Under the pieces are notes generated by a model. It did no database searches. It worked only from the letters and a program-made list of their open reading frames with translations, and was not told the origin of the DNA. DNA of 64,000 nt from Acanthaster planci (taxonomy: Eukaryota; Echinodermata; Asteroidea; Valvatida; Acanthasteridae): positions 517,221 through 581,220 of the forward strand of contig NW_019091496.1 in the NCBI RefSeq assembly GCF_001949145.1, read 5' to 3'. Within the stretch, counting starts at the first letter, position 1. The number at the start of each line of letters is the position of its first letter. This document shows, piece after piece, positions 1 to 10,000 of this stretch. A program made the translations under genes and the position numbers.

Positions 1-404
1 CTACCTTATTGCCCTATTACACTCACCCTCCCTCTAACCCTAACAAGTATTAATCCAAAGCAGTTAGACTAGTAAGCTCAACCCTCAGTGCTGACAACGG
101 AATCCAGCACCGTACAACTCTTGATTGCTGCTACATTTTGTTGCATGTGTCAGGGCCAACAAAGAATGTCTAGAGAGTTATATTCAGTATTACTGCCAGT
201 GGTGAAAATGCTTGAATTGTTCACTGTTCCCAAAATTGTCTTCAATGACACACTTTCTTTATTGCCTGATTCTGGTGGTACTTGCAAAGTTCTCTGTGAA
301 GAACAAAAGTTTGGATGTAAAAAAAGGAAGTCGGTAGCCCTAATTAGTTACGGTCGAAGTTTTCAATTAGTCTATAAATCTACATTTTACAATTTCAATT
401 TCAG

Positions 405-641
405 CATGCATGCTACACATCACACAACTATGAAAGTGCCCAAGAGTTCCAAAACGCTATCAAATTTGCTCTCAAATACATGAACAATGAGAAGCTTGAG
501 GAGCTTGTCTCAGGAACAAGGAAGAAAGACCCTCTACTCTCGTTGCAAGTGATGTCATTTGGAATCAAACGAAAGGCCAGGGGCCTTCACAGCTTTAACA
601 TTACAGCACTTTCTGTTGAAGAGTTCACTTACCGAATGTGA
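405..641 (+). CDS. terminal exon of an unrecognised gene (3' part only)
   Basis: An open frame of 78 codons follows a pyrimidine-rich acceptor (tttcaatttcag) and ends in TGA at 639-641. The translation is mixed and protein-like: it contains AQEFQNAIKFALKYMNNEKL, then SGTRKKDPLLSLQVMSFGIK, and ends VEEFTYRM. I do not recognise the family. Earlier exons would lie to the left, and no convincing one is visible in the first 400 bases. Its last codons overlap the end of the AANAT-like exon on the other strand (633-786), so the two genes would be tail-to-tail or nested. It could instead be a fortuitous open frame inside the last AANAT intron. Confidence is moderate only, because a single exon has no phase partner to test it against. 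Confidence 0.4.
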   Translation, partial: HACYTSHNYESAQEFQNAIKFALKYMNNEKLEELVSGTRKKDPLLSLQVMSFGIKRKARGLHSFNITALSVEEFTYRM

Positions 642-3600
642 CTTGTGATAGTCCCTCGCACTTGTAGCCCAGTCCTTCATAGAATGGCACCAAGAAATCG
701 TGGCTCACAAGACAGATTTTGGTGATATTGACAAGATCGTCTCTGACGTATTGGATGAACTGCTGCATGAGAGCCTTGGCAACACCCTGAAAAGACAGGG
801 AACATGGGGGGAGACAGAATGCACATGAGCATTCCAAGTAATGAACAAAGGTGCAAAAGATGAGGATGAAGAGACAGTATTGGCTATTTCCTGAAATCAA
901 TTTTACCCTGACGAGAGATTCCTTGAATTAATTTTGGATTGTTTGCTCTGCCGACGTATATCATAACATTGTATACTCAGTGTATGCCTCCGAAGCCTTG
1001 CGAAAAAACCCACAAGTGTACTCGGGTGGGACTTGAACCCATAACCTCCTGCTTACTTGGGCAGACGTCTTAATCACTCGACCACCGAGCTTGCCAGTGT
1101 CGGCTGGCTGGATCGAGTCGGATGTGGCAGTGGGTACCGCGAACAACTAAAAATTAATTCTTTAAAAATTAATTAAATTCATCCTTGGAAACAGATTCCT
1201 TGACCTTCTTTCCTCGCGGTCGACCTCTGATTTCTAAAGTTTGATTTCGGCCAGGATTATAACAGAAAGGATTGGGCTCCGATCTGGCTTTGTGAATCTC
1301 TCATTCTGCTTCTTACATACAAATTATGACTCCTCTCATCTCCCTGGCTGGCTGGCATGCAGTATGGGAAACCAAGGTAAACAAGTGACGAAGATGAAGT
1401 AAATATTGGACTCTAATCCTCCTCGATGAGCAAAATAAAAATGACGGTCCAAGTTTTTTCATCCATAACAGGTCCTCGCTGTCCTCCCATGGTAGTTCCA
1501 TTTCAAAAGTGTCAGTGCTTTCAACCCCTCCCCCAAATGGCAACATATATCAGCATAGGGTGGGGGGGGGCCTTGGAAATTAACCCCGTGCCCCCTGCTC
1601 AATCAGCAATACAGGTGCACCTCGCATGCAAGTGTAGCGCCATAAATGGAGTCTGACCTACCTAACTTCAAATAACTCATTAAAATTGAATTGTTACTTG
1701 ATGCAGGACAGGCACCCTATGAATTTCTGAGCGAAGTGTTGTTTTTACTTTCTTCCTGTGCTCTGGGTGAGTGCAGAGTGAATGCACACCGACCACTGTG
1801 CCCTCAGGATCGTGGGTGAACATGGATTCGCGTGTCAGCTTGCTCAGTGATGTCTTGGTTCCATGTGTAATCTGGGGAGAAAAAAAAAGCACAACAAACA
1901 TAATTTTCTTTTGAGTGGCCATAGCCAGGAACAAAAGAGTCTTTGTAACACAGTTGCACGTGCAAGGTGGATCCTTACTTGTACAAGCTGGATCCTTGGT
2001 TTGTCTGGCAGTTTTGGAAACCCTAGGCCTGTGGTTGGTTTGTCATTTGTAATAACCCAGGCCGTAATAACACAAACAGTTCCAATCACTGCTCTCATCA
2101 GTTAGCTCAAAAGTTGTGGTGTTGCCTAATTCAATCTTTTTGGTTGGATAATGCATGTGATATTTCAAAAGGTAACATTCAATCCATATGCACAAAGATT
2201 TTATTAGTTATTATTATCTATTCATGTCAATTCCTTTTTTCATCACATACAAGCTGGGCATAGGAGAGGCAAAAGCAATAACAATCAGTGTGGCCAAAGA
2301 CCTGCCACTCCTCATCAAGCTGTGTATAGAGTAAATAAATATAAAAAATATATCAACATATAGAAGTGTTTGAAACCAAAAGTTAGAACTTAAAATATTT
2401 AAATATAAAAGAAAAGGAATTACTGGAAATGAATAGAGATAATGTACACAACTGAATATGAAAATAAGTAAGTTACATGAATAAGCAGTTAATGATAAAG
2501 ACACAATAAATAAGACATAATAAATACAAAATAATACACCTACACGTGCAAAAATAATACAAAAATAACAGGAGGTTTAGCCACACACAAAGTACCAAGT
2601 TTTGAACTGATGCCTCCAAGAATCAGGCAAACCTTCATACATGCACCTTAAGTCCCCACAAAATGTAATTTAAAACACAGTGCTGGACTTATACCCAACA
2701 ACTTCGGCTGAGATACTGATCACAGGTGCAACACAATGAAACAAGTGATGAATAAACATGAGGACAAAGGCCCATTCAAGCACCAGTGTGGGAAAACAGG
2801 CTCTATTTCTTGTGAATTGGGGCACATGCTCATCAGCCCTTGACCCCAAACCGTACTGAGCACAGGGTGCAAACCAATGCACAACTCTGTGGGATCTTGT
2901 CCGTCCAAAGGCTTCCGTATGCCAGTATATACTACCAGAACTGCGGGGTCCGACGTCCACCCCGGACCCCACAATTCTGGGGCTAATGCCAATATAGGTG
3001 AGCCCCTCTGAGGGATATATGACAGTGAAGCTACATTCTTGCTCTGAATGTTTAATGGTGGTTCACTCTCTTTGATCCAAGTACTGCCAAATGAAGCATC
3101 CAAGAAGACACAAAATATCACTTCTGCAACATTTTACGTCACCCAGTCTTGACACTATGCAATCAAAACTATTTAATTTGAGGACAGAGGGAAATGTGTG
3201 TGAGACTTACGGCAATCAGGCGATCATTTTCGAAGTAGCCCCAGAAGAGTTCGGGGGCAACCCTTTGACGGAATTTGCATGTCTCTTCAGATGCCCCCTC
3301 TTCACTGGAAAAAGCTGGCGAGAATGGATTATTATTATTATTTATTTCTGGTAATGACACCAAGGATTCCTCAAAAGCACCCTAGGCACTGTAGCTTGCA
3401 AGCCTGAAAAAACCTGTAGAGAGGAGACAATGAGAAGCAGTTACACTTTTAGTAGTGGGAGGAAAACCCCAGAGGAATAGTCTGGGTAAAACCCATGAAA
3501 TCAGGTAGGGACTGAAAACCCAATCCACATGTGGACCGGGCCAGGATTTGAACCTGGACCGCAGAGGTGAAAGGTGAGGAAAGAACCACTACACCAACCC

Positions 3601-6251
3601 GAATGTGGTGTTAACAAAGTAACAAATTACACAGACTGCAGAGGGCAGCCTTTATGATGATGCATTAAAACATCTATCCATGCAACACTTACAGATCCAG
3701 AAGGGTGATGTATACCCCCCAGCAAATAACATTTTATACCATATGTGTACAGATGAAGTGATTTGAATGGTGTACTTGCTCAGACTACCATTAATTTGGC
3801 TCAGCTGAGCGGCAATGTGAAGTTAGTCCTCGTTTGATGTTCAACATTCAATGTGGTACAAGTAACTGTTTGACATTTGTTGAATATGCAACCGTTTGAC
3901 ATTCGGCGATCACTCAGGATGCACATCTCTAGAAACGATGGAGTGCAAAAGGGACAAAAAAACAAACTGCCACCTACATTTCAGGGCTTGTTTGACCCCC
4001 CCCTCAAAAACCCATGCCCTAGGTTGCCAGGAGTCATTGCTGATTGAGAAGAACAATGACATTACATTCACAGTAATCTCCAGGCAAGGCATGGGGGCTG
4101 GTTTTTTATTTCAATTTGAGGAAAGTGACATGTCTTTTCCTTTCTCGTTGCAAGCGAAGAACTCCACCGACAAGACTTCAGTCAAAGCTGTTTTGACTGT
4201 GGAAAACTGCCTGGCCCTGGTTGAAATGGAGGCAGCGGGGTCGTTAAAGTGTACAGAAACATTTTAAAAAAATAAGTCTAGACCCAGGGCGTGGGCTTAA
4301 TTTCAATTGAGTGAAACAGTTTGGATGAAAATAGCAAGTATATAAAACTAACCGTTTTTCTCTATAACTACATTTGCGGAAAAAAAAGATTGCCCACATT
4401 TCAGGGTTTGTTTGACCTAACAAACTCATGGTCATGGTAGCCTTTGTGGGAGAGAGTTGTGTGTGTATACATCATTGTGAAATGGCATGTACATGTACAA
4501 TGTGAATAGGTACATATGTCATGCATGTGAATGGATGTGCATGGTGGCACTTTTTTTGTCCCTTTTGCACTCCATCATTTCTACTAGAAATTCTAGGGGT
4601 TTGAACCCTGAACGTCAAACGGTTACTTATTCAATTGGAATATCAAACAGTTACTTTTTCAACACTGGATGTCAACGAGGAACGAACTTCACATGGGTCT
4701 GCTTCCTTGGCAAACAGCAAAGTGGATCTCAGTGCCCATATGATGACCCGTAACGAGTCCATGCACAGCATAATTGGTTTGAAAGAGGGCTAAACTGGCA
4801 ATCTATTTGATGAGTGACTTCTTCAATAAAACCTCTGTCCTTGTTCCTCAAGTATAAGACTCAGTTCCAATCCAATTCTACGCTACAGAACAAAATAACG
4901 ATTGACCTCTACTGTCACTAAGACATGCAGTGTAAGCCCAATACAACACAAAATATACTACATGTACAAATGTACACGTATTCCTTCTTACAGAGGCTTT
5001 CAATCAGCCAGGCATCGTGGACTTCCTTCTCAGTCACCGGTCGAATGCACACATTTGACAAGGCCATATCTAGAACTGGGCCCCCGGAATCACTTTCACT
5101 TTCCAACAGCTTTGCGTGAGGGTCAACTGTAGAAAAAATAAATCACCGCCAACGTTTAGGTGCCTTTTTCTTGCAACTCAACTGGAAGCCAGATGACCTC
5201 ACATGTGGCATTTACTAGGAAGGTCACCTAACAGACCTCTGTTGGCCAAATTTAATTTGCCGACTCCTATCTTTGCTGCTTTTTTGCACTTTGACCTTGA
5301 CCTGCTGGCTGTTTGCATAGTGAAGTATATATGGGCCAAGTTCCTGCAAAGTCATGGCATTAGTCATGTATTTTACCAGCCAAACCCAAAGGGCAAGAGG
5401 GGAGATGCTGGATTAAGTGGGGATTGGGGATTGTATATTTTGGGACCCCAAGGTTTCGTCATTTTATTCTTGTAAAACTGGACAGTCCCCAATAAACCAA
5501 AGGCTTGTATGCTGTCTTTACTATGCTGACCCAATGGTTTGGAAATTTCGAACTGAAAATTGTGAGAAAATGTGATTTTCTTACTGAAAAACCAGCCATG
5601 CAAATTTGAATCTACCATATGTGCTAAAACTATCCCCTCTTATTTCCCTCAAACTAACCCAGCCCCACAGTGGGGCTACTGAAACCCCTGCCCTCTTTTC
5701 ACATCAACCCTACACTCAGCATGATGTCATAGTCATCTACCAAGGTGAATCCACCATCTACCAAGGTTAAAATGTAGGCCTCCCTTCTGTTATGGCACAA
5801 AGATATGAAGCTCTTAAAAAAAGCTTTTTAATAGCTCCATGATCAGGGTCCCCAAATATACAATCCCCATTAAGTGGTATATCACTAGACATTGTCAATG
5901 CCTCGGAAGGAGTTCCATACCTACATGTATAACCCAGAACCCAAGTGGCCGGGACAAGGCTGACAACTAACCTTACACAGTTCTGGAGGTAGCTTGACAC
6001 CTGTGCACAAACCCTATTGAGACCATGACTATGACACTGGTCTGAAAAATTGTCAGTGTTTTGTAAAGTGAATACCTCAATATTTTCCCTGCTAAACTCT
6101 GTGGGACACGTTATTGCCTTCAGATGGATAATGGGTACGAATTGCAAACTGGTGTCCCAAGCGAAATGATCACACGACAAAATTTTCTGGCAAATCCCTC
6201 AGTCCTTCAGAAAAAAAGGTCGTCCACACACCAACTCGCCTTACCAGCCAT
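633..6251 (-). CDS. AANAT: non-vertebrate-type aralkylamine N-acetyltransferase (AANAT-like), five exons seen, last one missing
   Basis: A GNAT-fold enzyme predicted to move acetyl from acetyl-CoA to an arylalkylamine or polyamine in the cytoplasm. Exons in transcript order: 6245-6251 (ATGGCTG), 4992-5126, 3211-3314, 1749-1871, 633-786. All junction phases agree. The protein opens MAVDPHAKLLE, then CIRPVTEKEVHDAWLIESL, PELFWGYFENDRLIA, LTRESMFTHDPEG and VHSLCTHPEHRKKGVAKAL. The last holds the acetyl-CoA loop RKKGVA split by an intron. FYEGLGYKCEGLSQVTFG is motif B. These blocks match the non-vertebrate class (yeast, amphioxus), not the vertebrate pineal enzyme. The known family continues with a DPW-type segment after the final block. 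The exon ends at a consensus donor (GTAAGT at 632-627), so a last exon is expected but not found. Reading through would give Gly-Lys-stop at 625. Start at 6251 rests on a seven-base exon with matching phase; Met at 5067 is the alternative. Confidence 0.8.
1010..1105 (-). repeat. tRNA-like SINE head
   Basis: On the minus strand this holds an A-box-like TGGTCGAGTGATTAAGACG and a B box GGTTCAAGTCC with the spacing of a tRNA. The flanking DNA is not a tRNA acceptor stem, so it reads as a tRNA-derived SINE rather than a tRNA gene. It lies in an intron of the AANAT-like gene. Confidence 0.5.
3327..3603 (-). repeat. tRNA-derived SINE, copy 1
   Basis: The right end reads on the minus strand as a tRNA-like head: TTGGTGTAGTGG, then a B box GGTTCAAATCC (3535-3601). 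The left end is an (AAT)n tail at about 3329-3350. The body shares ordered blocks with 12980-13215 (acctgtagag; then a run ending in ggatttgaacc), so the two are copies of one family in the same orientation. This copy sits immediately upstream of an AANAT-like splice acceptor. Confidence 0.65.
3815..4694. mobile_element. DNA-transposon-like element with about 140-bp terminal inverted repeats
   Basis: Left end ATGTGAAGTTAGTCCTCG (from 3815) and right end, read in reverse, ATGTGAAGTTCGTTCCTCG (from 4694) begin a long inverted repeat. It extends through AAGTAACTGTTTGA and GATGGAGTGCAAAAGGGAC to about 3960 and 4545. The interior also repeats CATTTCAGGGyTTGTTTGACC directly (about 3977 and 4397). 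No transposase is encoded; a 123-codon open frame here is not protein-like. Non-autonomous element in an AANAT intron. Confidence 0.7.
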
Positions 6252-6281
6252 GAGCTCAAGCGCGCGCGCGGTGTTAATGTT

Positions 6282-6746
6282 CAGGGTGCAGTCCACTAAT
6301 TCAAGCAATAATTTCCGCCAAGCGCCCCCGCAGTATCTTTTGAAAAAGGGTATTATTTGGCCCCCAAAACAGTGAGATTGTGTAAATCTTTGCCAGGATC
6401 AAGTCCCTGGTTCTTTGGGCTTCCATCTGAGGGCAGAGGGGATAAAAAATACGGTTGAAAAATGTTCCCAAAGGAAAAATAAAGTAGGGGGTTGCCATTT
6501 GAAAAATGGCCGCGGACTGAGATTGGCACTTCGACTTTTGGGGGTTAGTTTTGTTTTAGGTGAATTATTAAAGATGTCATTGGTTAACCCCCGAAAATTG
6601 AAAAGAAACTGAAAGAATAATGACTGAATAATTATTACATTTTTGTGTGAGACACCCCAGGGATTTTGGCTTGCATGTTATTGAGCTCTGAAGAATGGTG
6701 ATTTTACACTGTTTTCAATGGGGTTTGAATTAGTGGACTGTACCCC
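6282..6746. mobile_element. MITE with 23-bp inverted ends upstream of two genes
   Basis: The left end CAGGGTGCAGTCCACTAATT (6282) is matched in reverse at the right end by GGGGTACAGTCCACTAATTC (to 6746). The 465-bp interior has no coding frame of note. It begins about 30 bp upstream of the proposed AANAT start codon and ends about 130 bp before the NOL10 TATA box. Confidence 0.65.
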
Positions 6747-6872
6747 AAGGCCTTCAGCGCGTGAGTCGGATCGGTTACGGCGCCCTCTAGAGCCTGAAGT
6801 ATGGTGCCGCATCTATCTTTGCTGAATAATAAGTAAACATAGGATGCTAGACCGTCAGAACACCATGAAGAC

Positions 6873-6880
6873 TATAAATA
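6873..6880 (+). promoter_or_regulatory. TATA box of NOL10
   Basis: TATAAATA about 135 bp upstream of the NOL10 start codon, correctly placed for transcription starting near 6903 and a leader of roughly 105 nt without an intron. Confidence 0.5.
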
Positions 6881-7009
6881 CCATATCTTGCTCGTTGGTT
6901 GAACAGAACTGGAAGAGCACGTGTTTACTGCCAGCATGACGTTTGAATAAGAGCTGGGGCCTAATTCTTTAGAATTTTGTCATTGAGTGTTGTGTAAGAA
7001 GTTTACATT

Positions 7010-10000
7010 ATGCAGGTGTCTCAAGCGAATAATGTGAAGGTTTACAACCTCAGTCTTGGTAAATCACTTCCAGAGGTGAGGCGAATGTTATGATCATGAT
7101 GATGATTGAAATTGTTGTTCATCACTTAACATTAGTATGCTCAAAACGATAGGCCTGTCCTATTCGGCAGTTGAGTAGGCCTACATTCTCGATATCTCGC
7201 GGTCGGAGGTTGTTCCAAGGTTGCTCTTAACTGAATATGAAAAGAGTACAATTAAATAAAGGGATTTACATGTTTTTATCACGTTTATGTCATGATGGTT
7301 GGGTTACGAAATATTGTTTGTGTATAATTGACATCTCTGCATTCCAGTGGCTTCGATCTCTCCCTTCATCTCCTCAGCCCGTTTCTTCTTAGAGTGTGTC
7401 ATTTTGTTCATTTACTGTGTTCCTTCTCTTGATTTCTAGTCAAAACAAATTCAAGATTGTTTACCCATAATGTGCCATGTCCTTTTTGGCCTTTTCTTGA
7501 GGGCTGGGCCCCAACTGTGTCTGTCATGTCTGTCTTGAGGACGGACACGACAGATACAGTTAGGGAATTTAACACAGCTGGATGTAACATAATTACACTG
7601 TTCCATGTCAAGCCCCTTACAATTATATAATGTGATCGTAATACTCCTAGAAGTAGAACTACTGTATGGGGCTAGTTCCTAGTTGGTCCACCATGTGCAC
7701 CTCTCGGAGAGGTAAAAAAAGAAGCTCCATAGTTCTAGGGGTACAGGTCTCCCCCTAGATCCCAGGTCCCCACCCAGCAGTTCAGTTTCTAACATACTTG
7801 CATTTACTCAGTGTTAACGACCGTGTTAAATGCTCTGAACCGTTACCAGCTTGTGAAGACAAAAGACAGTGAAGGGACAGTTGGAATTTAGTTCGGCAGT
7901 CCATGTTTCCCTTTTCTTGTGATTGTTTATTTTTTTTTTAGAACATATTTGAATTTTGTTCCCAGTGATTGTCATGAGATAGATGTATTATCCAAGTTGA
8001 AACAAATGTAGGCTGAAAGGCTACATTTACCAGAGTGTTTCTGCCGAAACCAGTACGCACGCTCCTAAATTTACTGCTGATATTATGCGATTCTCTCTTT
8101 AATCAGTGGTTGTCAGACCGGAAGAAGAGGGCGTTGCAGAAATCTGACCGAGGTAGGCATCACATCGTCCCTGTTCGGTGGTTGACTGCCTTATTGTACA
8201 AAAGGCCCCATTTCCTTTCAGAGTGACTTTACAAGTAGGGTACTTAGTGCTTCAAGAATTTTGAAGCATGATCATTGTGTAAATGAGACTGTCAAAACTT
8301 GCAGTTAACCATGCAGTGAGAAAAAAAATGTAAAAAAGTGATGGTGCCAGTCCAACTCCTTAGTGCAATTATAATGAAAAAGTTAAAAGGAACATCTGGC
8401 AGCAGGTTTTTTTCAAACTCTGTTGGCAATTTTACCACTGACTACTAAATGATATATCTTTTCCTAAAATCAGACACTATCTGACAGTCTGTTCCCAAGC
8501 TTTTAAAAAAAAAAGCACTAAAATAAGCTTATACAGAAGACTGCTTTCAGCTTAATTTGGCCGATGATTTAAGATTTGACATAAAGGCCACAATATTGAC
8601 TATTGAAATGCTTCCTGCCTCATCTTTGTATAATTATGGATATCTTGGAGAATTTTGTCAGCTCAATGGTGAGTAAAGTTTGCGATGACGTATTTTTTCA
8701 TATTTTTCTGAACTTGATGTTAAAGTCATGTAGCTTTTTGCATTTCACTACCTGATGTATTTTTTAAGACCAAGGTTTGCTGATCACTGGAGTACCCAGA
8801 GTACCTGAGTGATTTGAAGTGATTCTCTAACTCGATTCTTTCCTCATCCAACGCATCAGATCTACAGCACAGGATACAGTTGATTCAGGATTTTGAGATG
8901 CCTTCAGTCAGCAGTGGTGTACAAATTACAGCAGATAACCAGTTTATATTAGCAACAGGTAGGCAGGTGGACATGCTCAACTATTGTTAGCTAACCCTAA
9001 CCCTACATAATACTGCAAATTACTAGTTGTGGTAAAATGTAGTATTCAGCCCTGTCGCTTGTAAGAGGACATGACCTTATTGTTCTGTGAAGCCATAAGA
9101 TACAATAGATGAGACAACGTACCATACAGTGCTGTGGCACTGTGAATGCATGGCTTTATTACATGGCTAGTCACCTAGCCAGAAGCAGTCATTTGTAGCG
9201 CTAGGTCCTTCAGGCTCAGGCTACTACTTAGTACTTTGTAGTACTGAGTAGTGTAAGCCAAACAATATGCTTGGCGGTTAGGGTTAAACAATGGATGAAA
9301 AAAAATTGTTTGAATGATTTCCAGATATGTCCACGTATTGATAATCAGAAAATCCGTTCCCACCTGGATCTTCTGTGAGCTGATTTGCACCCAGAGAGAT
9401 TCATAACATGGACCCGTAAATATTGAACAGGTGTCCACTTTTGCCACATAAAGTCTTAAACTGTGAAAGAATTCACCTTTGTCTTTGTTTAACTGGCGTA
9501 TTTGAATATGAGGTTTCACACTGAGTGCGAGATTTTGTGTGGATTGATTTTGGGCAGGTACCTACAAGCCGCGGGTGCGATGTTTTGAAGTCACGCAGCT
9601 GTCAATGAAGTTTGAGCGATGCTTTGACTCGGAAGGTAATCGGTATTTGGTCAAGCTTGGGTCCTGTGGACCTCAAAGAGGCTACAGCCGCTCCCATGGA
9701 CTGCTGTGTTATTTCAAGCTGCCGCCAAGTAAATTGAAACACGCCTAGTTCCTGGCTTTCAGCTTCTTCTAGCTGCCCTGGCTGAAATAACCTTTCATTC
9801 AGACTGTCTGTGATCTTGACATTACCAGACAGAAAGAGCAATCAACCAACTGTCCGTCAGTGAGATGCTAAAAGCCGCACCCTAAAAGAAATTGTGTCGC
9901 AGTTTACAAGGTGCAACTCCTGAAACATCAGTTGGAAACCTCTCCCCAGTTCTTTGAAGATGTTGTCCTGACTTCTCATTTTGTGGTTTCTGTTTCAGTC

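Noticed and set aside
560-600. Final AANAT exon encoding Gly-Pro-Trp on the minus strand
   Set aside because: The acceptor is weak and the sequence reaches a stop within a few codons; it does not resemble the family's DPW segment.
3896-4267. 123-codon open frame
   Set aside because: It lies inside the inverted-repeat element, starts within one of its arms, and is not protein-like.
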